Assembly: GCA_963971405.1 (NCBI GenBank)
Contig: OZ020491.1
Location: 33,841,019-33,905,018 of the forward strand
DNA length: 64,000 nucleotides
From: Psococerastis gibbosa
Lineage: Eukaryota > Arthropoda > Insecta > Psocodea > Psocidae
Direction: 5' to 3'
Shown here piece after piece: positions 11,160 to 22,024 of the stretch. How positions within the stretch are numbered: position 1 is the first letter of the stretch; every line of letters begins with the position of its first letter. The position numbers and the translations under genes were made by a program. Below the pieces are notes generated by a model, which was not told where the DNA came from, did not search any database, and saw only the letters and a list, made by a program, of their open reading frames with translations.

Positions 11160-11340
11160 TGTGGCTCGCCAGACGTCATACAAAAGAAGGCTCGAGTGGA
11201 TGGGGCACGTCGTCCGTATGCCAGCAGAAAAAACAGGACATGCAGTATGGGTGGCATGTCCCAACCTTTGGGCCGAGACGACGGTATGGCGACCAGCTAA
11301 AGGAAGATGTGCAGGAATTTGCGTGGTGTTGTAAATGCGG
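11160..11340 (+). pseudogene. LINE 3' end fragment
   Basis: One frame gives YKRRLEWMGHVVRMPAEKT. The neighbouring frame gives GPRRRYGDQLKEDVQEFAW. Together these match the C-terminal tail common to LINE reverse-transcriptase proteins (RRL.W.GHV.RMP, then GRP..RW..QV..DL..F). The two parts are in different frames, so the fragment is decayed. Confidence 0.6.
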
Positions 11341-11439
11341 CCAAAAGTCCCCCCCCCCCCCTGACAGCGCCAACTTAAGCAAGTTATTAATTACTGATAT
11401 ACTATGCATCAATAAAATAATATGCAAATCCTAAGGATT

Positions 11440-12360
11440 ATCTTTCAACCTTATCAATAGAATCACCTATATACAGCTACAATTCTAATGAATATATATT
11501 GTATGTTTCCGTGCTCGGTGCCTGTAAGTGCGAAGGCTCTTGTATAGACTCTAATCTGGACTCTGAGATAGGGGTATTTCCAAGCCATATACTATAGTTT
11601 ATTATTAATGCATTTATGGGCTTGCATGTATATGTATAATACCACACATTCATTAATGCACCTTAGTAGACAGTAGTAGCAGTATTCGTCGGGTTAATAG
11701 TGAGTTAGGCCTAAAATTTGGACCCATAGAGCGACTTGACTGTCCTATGCCAGCCCACAGGGCTGTGGACCTCCTGCTTATAGTGGGTTCCGAACCACTT
11801 GGGAAACACAGTGAAGTCACACGATTAGTTCGGAGGTGACTAGGACAAGTCATGTTTTCCTACCGGCACTGTGCACGCGACCAAGTTATCTGCAGCTTTG
11901 AACCTGCTCTTGTCTGCTGGATTCAACTGGTGGCCGGCTATTAATTCACCTTACCACCTAGCACAGATTGGAGCACCAGCCTGGGTGATCTCGTCCTCAC
12001 GACCTGCTTGCTAACGCGTACAACCCCGAGGGAGTTTATAGTAGCATCCAGCATCAACTGGATGGTGGGATTTCCATCCGGCTTCAGCCCCGCTACAAGT
12101 AACTGGCGCTGTATTGGAACCGTATGGGGGTCTCTAACAGTGGGAAGTTGGATGCTAACACTCCCCCCTCCCGAGGTAGCAGGCGCCTTCTGGAGCTGGG
12201 TGAAACATCCCTATTTGGATTGGTTTGGACCATCAAACTCGTCACTACCTCTACGTCGTCAGCATGTGTGAAGAGGGTGCTGAGGGTAAGGACGAGGTGG
12301 GCATGGCTATTCCAGCATAGGTTTACATTGCCAACCTCTGAAAAAGTAACCAAGTAGCCT
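11440..12360. other. Unassigned region
   Basis: No gene is recognised. GC content rises at 11700-12300, and short open frames on both strands overlap there without family features. Confidence 0.3.
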
Positions 12361-12394
12361 ACGTGAGGACTACCACGGATAGGCACTTAGTAAG

Positions 12395-12700
12395 AACAGG
12401 TACCTACCGACTACCTGGGAACCCTAGTAAGGGCAGATAACCTAGTACAGGAGGTGCCAACTACCTAGTAGAGGTACCTAGGATGAGCAGCTTACCTAGT
12501 TGAGTAAGTACTGACTACCTATAAGAGCTTACCAAGCAAACTAGGTGGGAACTACCTAATAGGCTAGATTTTACACATCCTAACTCGGTGATGGCCACTA
12601 TTTAACTATTTTTTTAAATAAGGTTAATTGCATACAAATTCAATGAATGTATCCGATTAACCTCTTCAGTCGCCTCACTAAGTTACCTAATAGGTACTTG
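12395..12700. repeat. Degenerate ACCTA(G) motif cluster
   Basis: TACCTA, ACCTAG or the inverse CTAGGT recur roughly every 10-30 bp (near 12402, 12411, 12430, 12464, 12474, 12492, 12515, 12540, 12551 and 12684). The sequence between is unrelated. Origin unknown: decayed short tandem repeat or motif array. Confidence 0.4.
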
Positions 12701-12790
12701 TGTCGAGTTACGACACGTCTCCGACCGCATGGCATGTACAGACAGTACAAGTACAAGCACGCTACCACCTGGCAATCGAAGTCGTTTTAA
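12664..12790 (-). mobile_element. tRNA-derived SINE, degraded
   Basis: On the minus strand it reads GGTGGTAGCGTGCTTGTACT, an A-box-like head, then TGCGGTCGGAGACGTG. It is homologous over about 110 bp to the minus-strand copy at 30963-31075. Confidence 0.5.
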
Positions 12791-12827
12791 AGGTAATTAG
12801 GTGCGTATAACTAAAGAAGAAAAATAA

Positions 12828-13435
12828 AAGTGTACTTGGTTGTAGGTATATAGTTTAATTGGTGAATATGTGATAACATTGGTTGATGTAACTAGGTTTG
12901 AAATTGGTTGTTATTTGTTGTGTTATTGTATTGTTAAACCAAAAGCTTCGTGTCCCATTTACATAGATTAACATCACCTTTTGTACTTGGTGACCCTTCA
13001 CTTGGTCATTTTTGAGCCATTTCAACCAATGTGATGAATCAGTAGAATCTGGGATGATAGGCCGTGGTCCTTCTGAAAGTGTACTTTCAAACGTTTCGTC
13101 AACATCTTCAGTAGAACTGCGTAGACTTCTAAGATTGTATCTCGGAGGCTCAGCAGCAAGTACGCTGGAAGTACACTTTCAGAACGACCACGGCCTATCA
13201 TCCCGGATTCTACTGATTCATCACGCCTTTGTAATTATGTTGTATTTACATTTCAACCAAGTTCAAACTTGGTCAAGCACAATAGTTACTGTCACTAAGT
13301 CACTCATCAAGCTCTGCATGCTTCACCAAGTAGGCCTAGACGCAAATGTTGCAGTTACCTAATTTTACTTGGTTGCTAAAAAATGACCAATTTTTTTAGG
13401 TTATCAGGACCATTACCTATATCTATCATTATCAC
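12828..13435. repeat. ACTTGGT-rich region containing a Penelope-like module
   Basis: ACTTGGT/ACCAAGT-type words recur (12834, 12986, 12999, 13257, 13266, 13326, 13368 and variants). The interval is split by the Penelope-like module at 13032-13223. No gene seen. Confidence 0.35.
13032..13223 (-). mobile_element. Palindromic Penelope-like terminal module
   Basis: Inverted arms of about 55 bp (TGATGAATCAGTAGAATC... and its complement) enclose, on the minus strand, the GTCTACGCAGTTCTACTGAA motif with a shortened hairpin core ending GAAACG. It is the same design as 9480-9738. Fossil fragment. Confidence 0.65.
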
Positions 13436-13439
13436 TGAC

Positions 13440-13665
13440 CATAACTCATAATCCAATGGGTGTTAAGGTCTGAGCTACTAGAGGGCCATTCTTTTGATAA
13501 ACTTCTTGATAAACTGAGGCACATTGAGCTGCAGCCACTTGTGGGTGTTTTTGGCTTTGTGACAAAGGGCAGAGCTGGAATACCCACTTCTGGCCATTGA
13601 ACATGGTCTGGGTGAAAGGCTTCCCATAAGGCTTAAGAATCTGTCTCATGGTGCACATTACCACC
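13440..13665 (-). pseudogene. mariner-type transposase C-terminal remnant
   Basis: Minus-strand pieces KPYGKPFTQTMFNGQKWVFQ and then GPLVAQTLTPIGL (a decayed DLNPLD tail) match the end of a mariner transposase. Compare the better preserved remnant at 50.5-50.9 kb (FHRQQWVFQQD, DLNPLDY). Confidence 0.6.
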
Positions 13666-13839
13666 CTTCTTATGGTTAAAGGTTAATGGTGTAATACTAT
13701 TATTAATAAAATACAATAGATAGACAATGTAAGAATGAGTAGCATAAGAGAAAGATTTACCTTTCAAATACAGAGGAGTAAACTTTTGTAACAGAACATA
13801 TAGCCAGAATAAGTAAGCACCTGTTAACACCTCTTATCA

Positions 13840-15171
13840 TCAAGCAAATGAGCTGACAATGTTACTTCTGAAGTTGCAAAGCATACAAGAAATGTAAATA
13901 ATTTCATGACCAATTTCTGTCTCAAATCTATTTAGTGGACCTCTCAGAATTTTATATGTTTTTACGAGGCCAATTACTCTTTCAATATGCACCCTCTTGG
14001 ATGCAATTTTTCGGTCGCGTTTCACTGTCAGCCCACTCAATTGGTTTTTTCCTGTCATAAAAGTTGGTATGTTTACGGTAACGCCATAAGGGGCAAAGAC
14101 GTCTTGTACATCAAAGCCCTTATCAGCCATCACGGAGTCACCCGGCTCGCATTTCGACATTAAGTCGCTCCTTTCTATAATTTGGCGATCACTGGCGCTT
14201 CCGCCATATGTGTTGGAAATATATGTTATCATGCCAGAAGGGCTACAACCTAAAATAGTTTTCAAAGTGTTCCTATTCTTATAAGTTGAAAATGAAGCAC
14301 TTTGCTTATTGCAATTGGAGGCCCTTTGAATTGGAATTTCCATTCCATCTAAAATCACTCGCGTATCAGGAAACTTTCTTTTAAAGTCTTTGGGGATATG
14401 GTACTTTATTAGACTCTTACTTGGCCACAAGTTTACCTGTGACCAAACCCTATACATAAAATTTATCCAAACCCTCAGTAACTTACTAACCAAGGACTCA
14501 GATATATTAAAATAAAATGCTAGTATAGTATTGGTCTGGTACAACCGAAATTTTATCAGCACCATGAGGAATTGGTCGTGTATACTTAACTTACAATTCT
14601 TAAAGGAGTCTACTTCAGGGCAGAAGTCTATTTCCAACGAATTGTACACTAAAAAAATTTTTTCAGCTGTTTCCAAACCGGTGAAGACATGCAGATATTT
14701 CTGATTGTGCAACAGGTGGTCAATAGTTATTCGAAAATGCGCAATAGGCCCTTTGTGCATGGTTTGACAACCACTGTCACGAGTACCCCCAAAATCAATA
14801 TTCTGGGAAGCATCGACAGCTGGAGGTGATAGGGCAATCTCCACTTCCATACGTTCCACACTTTTTATGGCCTCATCTCTTTCTTCGTCCCTTTTCCTTA
14901 GTATTTCTTCTTCTGCTACTTTTCGTTTTGATGCAAGATATTGCCGGTTCTTAGTAGCTTGCGTTTTGTGCTCTTTGTCGACATTTAACTAAAACAAAAC
15001 ACCAATAAAAAATCCTTTCAAATAGAAATAAATTGTCATCTGTACTCGATTATAGGTTTCTGATGTTCTTGACCCGTGTCACTTTGTGGAGAAATCCATC
15101 GAGATTACGCGTAGTCAAGATATTACTACATAATAATATTTTTATAATGCGGGTTACTTACCTTATACTAT

Positions 15172-15204
<33 letters not shown>

Positions 15205-15898
15205 CTTGTATTTCTCAACATTATTGACACAACATAATAATGTAGACCCCCTTAACATATAATGGTGTGCGGGGTACCTAGGTGTCACCATGATGTGGAT
15301 TAGAAAGAATCAAATATCAAAAAATAAAAAATACAGGTTACACTTTAAAAATTAATTGCTAGTCTTGTCAGAAGTGTGAATGCCAACTGCCAAGCACAAA
15401 CCTAACAATGTGTAGGGGCTAATATAAGTTGAGCTGCATTACAGCTACAATACACTATGCTATGTATCGTCTTGTAGGTGCAAGCTTTCACCATGAGTCT
15501 TCAGCTAATATTAATTCTAAAATTAGGATTAGACTTATTGGAAGGATTATAATTAAAGCCTGATAGTAAAATTTTATACAGCAGGAGACTGACCAAATCA
15601 AATTGCTAATGCAGTGCATTAAATGTAAACATTCGTGCTAAAAGTATGGTATTACCTTAAATACAGATGGCACAGACCCAGGCTTCAACCTGTGTATTAA
15701 CAGAGGAATTCCGTATGCGTTCTCTTTAATAAAATCGCTTGGCATAAAATGGTCTTTGCATACCATGGAATACATGGACGGCGTAAAGTTTTTCCTGCGT
15801 ATTGCCGTTATCCACTTCTTCTTTATCTTTTCGTTTTTTGGAAATCGAAATCCACCCCTATTGCTACAATTATATGCAACGCAATAAGCTCCAGGCAT
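13840..15898 (-). CDS. THAP-DDE_Tnp_4 transposase, two exons, apparently intact
   Basis: Exon 1 is 15898-15656 (81 codons). Exon 2 is 14988-13840 (stop included). They join in phase 0 with donor AAG/GTAATA and acceptor TTTTAG, giving 463 residues. Exon 1 is a THAP zinc finger: YCVAYNCSN, FRFPKNE, KKWITAIRR, then VCKDHF and the closing PSVF. Exon 2 begins with a charged coiled-coil-like stretch (SKRKVAEEEILRKRDEERDE), then a helix-turn-helix-like region. The DDE_Tnp_4 core follows: VILDGMEIPI (first Asp), ASDRQIIERS, SVMADKGFDVQD (second Asp), and RVHIERVIGLVKTYK (Glu). THAP plus DDE_Tnp_4 is the arrangement of ISL2EU-type transposases that cut and paste DNA. The convergent SAP-SWIM-YqaJ gene is the likely partner. 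All catalytic positions are present, so the enzyme may still be functional. Confidence 0.88.
15170..15203. repeat. (TAA)n microsatellite in the transposase intron
   Basis: About eleven ATA/TAA units. Confidence 0.9.
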
Positions 15899-15954
15899 AG
15901 TAAAAGTATTATAAAAAATATTAAAAGAATTAAACAGATCCTAAGAGCTTAGTT

Positions 15955-16160
15955 TTACATACAAACGGCGGCCATTTTGAATAATATGGATATCGGTTTG
16001 TCGTCAGCGAACCTAGTGACCAAAACTGTCCCTAAAGAACCTCGTTCTCTCAGTTGGCACCATAGATAACTAGACTCGTCACCGGGATAGGGATTCAGTT
16101 CGCGATAGCAGCGCCACGCCGCGCAGCGGAAATTTTTTCTCCGTCCACTTTCCTTGAACA
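15955..16160. other. Upstream/terminal region of the THAP-DDE element
   Basis: Read toward the gene (minus strand), it contains GGTTC, then GGGACAGT, then TCACTAGGTTC. The plus-strand sequence ahead of the nuclease gene (around 4107-4120 joined to 5925-5940) has GGTTC, GGGACAGT, TCAGTGAGGTTC. This may be part of inverted element ends. The exact terminus is not resolved. Confidence 0.35.
16109..16153. repeat. Short direct repeat, copy at 16.1 kb (partner 17251-17295)
   Basis: Both copies share AGCGCC, a GC-rich CGCG stretch, GCGGAA, an A/T run and TCTCCGTCCACTT. They may mark ends of related elements. Confidence 0.4.
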
Positions 16161-16443
16161 ACAGAGCTCAAGTTAAATTCTTTTGTAAATATTTAAATAT
16201 CAAATTAAATATTCATGGGAATAAAATGTATTTTAAAAATTGTAATGATTTTTTTACAAATTCTAAAACTATCACTAAAATCTCAATTTGAAACATATTT
16301 TCAAAAAGATAGTCCAAAATCAAGGACTGAAGGACGCACGCCATCCAGCCTACCAGCCAAAAGCCATTACTGTCACTGACATTGTTTTGTTTACATTTTC
16401 AACTGGGCACTATTATATTTTAGATTTTAGTTTTAGTAGAAAA

Positions 16444-16530
16444 ATGCCGAAAGCTAGCAAAAGAAGAGTCCGATATTGCTCGGTTGTGGGCTGTTTCAAT
16501 TCAATTAATATGCCAGTCAAAAGGGTGATA
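16444..16530 (+). pseudogene. N-terminal THAP fragment
   Basis: An ATG opens MPKASKRRVRYCSVVGCFNS, the first half of a THAP finger (C, four residues, C, then N). The His/second-Cys half is absent. The frame stops at 16549, and the sequence passes into a LINE-like tail, so it is truncated. Confidence 0.55.
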
Positions 16531-16551
16531 AGTCCTAGGGAGAAGGAATAG

Positions 16552-16680
16552 GTAGTAGTGGGACGACCACGGATGCAATGGCTACAAGGCATCGGGGTAG
16601 CTGTGGCTTGCCTAGTAGACCAAGGTCGTTCATGGGTTTCAGTTTTGACTTGGTAATGTCATTCATACGACTATGCTATG
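16552..16680 (+). pseudogene. Possible LINE tail fragment
   Basis: The frame VVGRPRMQWLQ, then VDQGRSW, resembles the C-terminal tail of LINE-encoded proteins (GRP..RW, A.DR..W). Short and weak. Confidence 0.35.
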
Positions 16681-17619
16681 TTTATGCACATTTTGTCCAT
16701 GTTGAGCATGGCTCATTCTCTCATCGTGTCCATTATCCCTCGTATAGTAGATAGCATAAGTTGACATCGAAGACGTTTAACGGATTGCTAATGGAAAAAA
16801 CAATCAATTTTGGTCGTTGGTATTAGGCATTCGACATAGGACGAATGGGTTACTAATAATAATCTAGAGTAATAAACAATGTGCTACGTACGGGCTATGA
16901 AAAAGTTTTTTAGGACATTACGGGCTCTAGACTGTAGCGCCAAAGAGTAAAAATAAACTACCGTATTAATGGGAATGTTCAGTACAGTATAAAAGTATAT
17001 GAATAAAATTGAAATGTGGAAATTTAACGTTTGAACTGCAATTGACTAACGCTGCTTACTGTATTACCGATACTTATCTACTTATCATGCGTAAGCTTAT
17101 TAGACTTTACACTGCCAATGGCACATTACATAATATAAGCGTTGTAATACAGTCAACTGTCATTATAATGGAATATAAAAAAAATAATATTAATCTCCAT
17201 TGGAATATGGCAACTAAAATGTTACAGACCAAAATTTGAATTTAAGCGGGAACGCTGCAAGCGCCGCGGTGCGGAAAAAATAATCTCCGTCCACTTAGCA
17301 GAAGACGGTTCTTAGTGGAAGAAAGGCAAAATTCCATTTTATACAGCGTTGACAGCCCCCTGGTTGGCACTGTTGGCAGTCCTCGAGAAGGTCGGCGTTA
17401 CACACTCACCGCACCATTTCACTATGCCCGCCCGCGCCGCTATAGTTTGCTTGAATTGCAACCATTTGAGCTCCAGCTTGTAAGTATCCTATTTTATTAT
17501 TTAATAAACAAAATAAACCCTATAAGTAGGCCATAGCAAGAGGTAACTGCAGTAAAAGTCTATCATTGTTACTGCAGGGGTTTTAAATGTAAATAGTGCA
17601 TGTAAACAGGAAGTGCAGG
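16681..17619. other. Unassigned region
   Basis: Nothing firm. It contains the 17251-17295 partner repeat and a GC-rich patch at 17370-17450 without an identifiable product. Confidence 0.3.
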
Positions 17620-17770
17620 CATGGCCGCAGCCAGGAGGTTTGCATCCCCCCCCCCCCCGAAATATTTTAAACATATTAGCCTACCTATTAAAGGTTACCT
17701 CACCTTCGGTGGCGTCAGATGGACTGGACCCCCCCCCCCCCCCCGCAATAAATTTCTGGCTACGGCCTTG
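17620..17770. mobile_element. Short hAT MITE with poly-C tracts
   Basis: The TIRs CATGGCCGCAGCCAG and CTGGCTACGGCCTTG match at 13 of 15 positions. The flanking octamers AGTGCAGG and TGTCCAGG agree at 6 of 8, a worn 8-bp duplication. The interior holds two poly-C runs of about 14-16. Confidence 0.65.
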
Positions 17771-20219
17771 TGTCCAGGTGCAGAACTTGGTGGCAATTGC
17801 TAAATAATTTTGAAGTAATAATTAAATCAGATAGTTCAAAGGAAATATTGAAGAGTTTTTTGTAATATAGGCTAATTTAAATTTTTAATAACGATTTTTA
17901 AACCACAGCACATGGCATAGACATAAAGTAAATTGACTAGGGCTAAATAAAAACATTTGTGGGCCTTGGCAAGGCCGCCTTGCGTCTCATGCCCTTTCTC
18001 TTTCTAATCGAGGAAGAGTTTACGGCTTTACGCTAGGGCTCTATATTAGACAGTTATTGTCATCCGCCATGTTGTATCCATTATAAGTCTTGTGTATAAG
18101 CCAAGCATTGGGTGCTATTAATTTTTTGAAATTTATCGTTGTTTATTTATTTTTATTTTTATTTAAAAAACGTGCTACCAAGTAGGGAAGTGTATAATAA
18201 AAAATTACTAAAACGTGTATTCGTTTTTTTTTCAATGTTTTTCAATTTTTTACTTTTCTTACAATACTTACCATATAGGAAATATGGGATACAACATGGC
18301 GGATGACAATACCCGGGTATATAGTGCCTTAGTTTACGCCAATTTCCCAATCAGCAAAATATTTATTTTTTAAATTGACCTCCCAATAAATCAACTTCAC
18401 TATGATCGATGGATTATTGGCAATCATTAGCATTACATGTTACTATCAACAACAACAACAACAATAAAGAATTTTGATTCAACTCCCAAGGCTAGGCTAC
18501 CTATGTTTCGTAAAATTTAATACTTTTTATTTTTTATTTAATTAACGCAGCAAGTTATTCAAAATTCGGCTCATTTGAGTTGTTGAAGACCACTTCGTGC
18601 GTCATGTAGTCGGGTATTATCACTTTTCAGTTGTGTAGTTTTTCCAAAAATTCAAGATTACGCGAAATTTTAGTCCCCACTGGTTTTATGAAAGAATTAC
18701 TAAGGGAACTAAGGTACCATAAATTTAATATTTCCTATTATATGATGCATCTACAACAAACATGAGCCAAATCTTTAATAACTTGATTTGTTAATTAAAT
18801 AAAAAATAAATAAAAATACCTAACAAATTTGGGTGTCACCTCTGCCAGCTCTGAGGTTAAGGCAGAGGGTATAGACTTATCATACGTATTAGCCCTTGGC
18901 CATAATCGTTTAACTTGGTAGCCTAGTCGTTTTAAATTGAAAAGCACTGGCTTATCGCATCAGTACCAATAAATCATATAGGCTATGTATAGGCTACGCT
19001 ATACTAGTCCTAGGCTTAAAAAAAATTACGGGACACTTAATAATATTACACTCTATTTACTTTTACTATTGCATGTAAAATAGTAGGCATTTATGTAGCC
19101 ATATATAGTGAAATTGAAAGATATCTTCGTTTCCATGTACCTACTTACTTCACTTCTGATTGTTCTGAAGCTCGGGGACATACTGTATTTTGCAGGCTTT
19201 GCTTCAGAGGAATTTCGAATAGGTAGCCGATTTAATTCATGCTTTAAATATTTGTTATTTCAGAACGACGCTGGAGAAGAGGCTGAGCGCATATGAAAGT
19301 AGCCTATATAGGAACGTGGTTCCGCGGCTAACTTAATCAGATCAAGCCTGCACCTACCATCCATAGCAACGCCGGCATTGTGGATTTCTGTACGAACAAG
19401 GCTCATTCAGGATGCTGTTGGAACAACCTGGGGCGAACAAGGTAGGTTAAATATTTCTTTCAGTGGGCCGACTTTGGCGATTGTTTTTAATCATAACCTG
19501 GGATTAAAAAGGTAAACAAGATAATTTTACAGTGGAATCAAAGTGCTATTCAAAATAGTTTTGTTTACATTTCTAACTTCAGGAATAAGTTAATACTAAA
19601 CGGCATAGTAGGCCCACAGGTAAATTTATTGAGAAAAAAGTTTATGTACAGTATTATAAGCTACAGATGCAGCTAAAAAATCAGTATTAGTTGCAATATT
19701 GTGGCAGATTTTTGACAGTCTCCATCAGTGCTAAGACTGTTCACTTGAACAAGTTGCGGCGAGTCGGAGATTCCAACAAGAGACACTAGGTATATATCCA
19801 CAAACTATGCCGAAGTCGGCAGTATGTGCGACGCAATGTTTTTATTATTATTTTCTGTGATCACGTAACAACCTCGTTGAGCAGCATACTGTAGATTCTC
19901 ATCAAGAGTCACCAAGGCATGCCGTCCATAAATGTTGAAACAATGCCGTCGACAAAATGGATTACTGGTTTTGATGTATACGAGTAAATCTGGTCGCGGG
20001 AGGCGAAAGTGGTTGCAGCGGCTTATGGTGTATTTATAATATATAACAAACCTGTTATTGAGGGCAGTTTTTGATTCAGGGAAACATGGGATGAACAATT
20101 GTGTAGCCTATTTGGACACATCTTTTTGGAATTTCAACTGCTGCCGGCATCTAACCTAAAATGATGAGGCCTAACGATAGGTATAACTTTAATCCATTAT
20201 CAATATTTTGGTTGTTTCA
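17771..20219. other. Unassigned region
   Basis: AT-rich with a (CAA)n patch near 18450. A stretch at 19350-19440 (IKPAPTIHSNAGIVDFC, ending at AAG/GTAGGT) looks exon-like but has no start or partner I can identify. A minus-strand open frame at 19805-20098 shows no family features. Confidence 0.3.
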
Positions 20220-20373
20220 GCTAACACACAACATTGCGGCTTCACCCCTAGGACCCCCTTCAATGTATCCGACGTGACTGGCGGCGTCACCAGACTGGAC
20301 CGATGAAGAAGTCGTCCAAATCAACTCCGAGGCACCCAAAGGCGCAAACCCAACTGGAGGCCAGGTAGTGAAA
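20220..20373 (+). other. Exon-like segment, product unknown
   Basis: It is preceded by a pyrimidine tract with TTTCAG and followed by GGTAAGT. One frame reads WTDEEVVQINSEAPKGAN and then PTGGQVVKW, which is protein-like, but no frame is open across the whole segment. It may be a decayed exon. Confidence 0.3.
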
Positions 20374-20458
20374 TGGTAAGTCCCGCAAAGTAGACTTTGT
20401 TCACGGGTGTGCTTGAAGCAGAGAATATACATGCTCGTAAGATCCTATAGGTTAGAGT

Positions 20459-20707
20459 CAGGCGCGGATCTAGGCCTAGAACGAAACCAAGGAGGGGGCT
20501 AAGATTAAATACGATTTTTTTTTGAAAAATTATTATTGTGGTGTACGCATTTTCAGAGCAATAACGGTTCTATATTATAGGTAGTCAATACAATTGAGCA
20601 CAAGGGGGGCCCGGTCTCCCCCGGGAGAAAGATTGTGAAAAATAGGACTGAAATAGTGGGGTTTTACGTATTTTGAGGAACCTGTACCCCCCGTAGATCC
20701 ACGCCTA
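20459..20707. mobile_element. hAT MITE with perfect 8-bp TSD
   Basis: The TIRs are CAGGCGCGGATCTAG and GTAGATCCACGCCTA. GTTAGAGT is duplicated exactly at 20451-20458 and 20708-20715. The interior contains, on the minus strand, the CCCCGGGAGAC-type module that also occurs near 29.7 and 63.8 kb. Confidence 0.85.
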
Positions 20708-20944
20708 GTTAGAGTATAAAGCCGGTTAACCTGTGGATCCCAACTACTAAATTGTTTCCAATGAGCTGAAACATAAAGCCGAGCTAAAATTGGTAACTTT
20801 CTAAAAATAAAAATGTTAACACGCAATAGCCTATACTTTGCTTATACCTCAGCAGACAGAGACTTCAAATTGGATTCAAAATGGCGGATGAAAATACCTT
20901 TGTTATAAGTAGCCTTATACAATGAGCGAAGTGAGAGTAGTAAA

Positions 20945-22020
20945 CAATGGCTACCCAGCAAATGGTGAACCCATTGAACAACATTAATTTGTTTTATTTA
21001 TTTAATATAGAGCTAGACATAGTCATTACCAGCACTGCTGCTTAATGTTGCTGCTACTGCACTTAGTAATGTTCTAATATGTAATTGCATTTAAAAACCA
21101 AAGTGCACTTATGGCTGAGGATCATGATTCCATGAAAGCAGAATTGCCCAATCAGTACAATGCGGAGAGCATCAGAGAACTACTTAGCTGTAGGCCTATT
21201 CATTTTTATAAAGTGGTACAAAATAGAGAGAGTTGTAATTCAAAAGTAGGCTGCAACACGTCTCAATATCGGAAGCAGTCAAAGAAGTCAAGACATGTAG
21301 CGTAGTGGTACGTACTCTGGCTTTCACCCGAAAGGTTGCTGGTTCGAGTCCACTGGCTACATTTTCTGGCCATGCTTCGGAGGACAAGTAAAGCAGGCGG
21401 TCCAGGGCCTTCCTAGTTTAGTGTAAGAGAGGGCTTTATAGCCCTAACTCCGCTAGGTTGGCTTAGTAATAGAAACCATAAAAGTCCTTATTTATTTATT
21501 AATTAAGACATCTGCCTTCACTAGATGATTGGACGGATTTTCTAAATTTGCAATTTTTGATGTTTCAGCATTCTGTACGCCATCACCAAAGAGGACGAGA
21601 GGCATTAAAGGAGGTCGTCCTCGGCGAATAAGCCTACTTCGTGAACAGCTTGCGCAACGGTCCAGACATGCTGCGACAGCGTTTGCAGAGGCGCTGCCGT
21701 CGGGACCAGTGGAAGATTCCTGACGAAAAAGCCTGGTTGCTGCCATGACTCAGTCAATTATGCAGTCTTGCAGCTGCCAAATAAGTTAACACTAGAATGT
21801 AAGTTAAATAAGTCAAGGTTAAATTTAAGAAATTACCTTGAGGCTTTTGTGAGAAATATCTGCGGAAACGTTGCCACCATAATTGGATACCCCCAATTGA
21901 GGTTATCTTTGCCTAAAGTCGAATTTTTCATGAAATATCGAACGAGAATGTGAGTAGTTAGCTGCCTCCGGCACCGTTTGCCCGCAGTTTTTATATAATA
22001 ATAATAAGAAGTAATAATAG
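20945..22020. repeat. Tandem duplication, unit 1
   Basis: It starts CAATGGCTACCCAGCAAATG and is repeated from 22025. It holds a small frame with GIKGGRPRRISLLREQLAQ preceded by TTTCAG, of unknown identity, and a SINE (21297-21504) that unit 2 lacks. Confidence 0.85.
21297..21504 (+). mobile_element. tRNA-derived SINE with 7-bp TSD
   Basis: The A box GTAGCGTAGTGGT and B box GGTTCGAGTCC are well spaced. The body ends in a TTTA-rich tail. AAGACAT is duplicated at 21290-21296 and 21505-21511. The corresponding site in tandem unit 2 is empty. Confidence 0.85.
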
Positions 22021-22024
22021 CAAC

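Noticed and set aside
19256-20374. Second copy of the poly-Q gene's first exon (ACCTGGGGCGAACAAGGTAGG)
   Set aside because: Similarity is limited to about 25 bp around a donor, and the downstream segment does not continue the frame.
20217-20432. Minus-strand open frame opposite the exon-like segment
   Set aside because: The splice-like borders fit the plus strand, and the minus frame has no recognisable domain.
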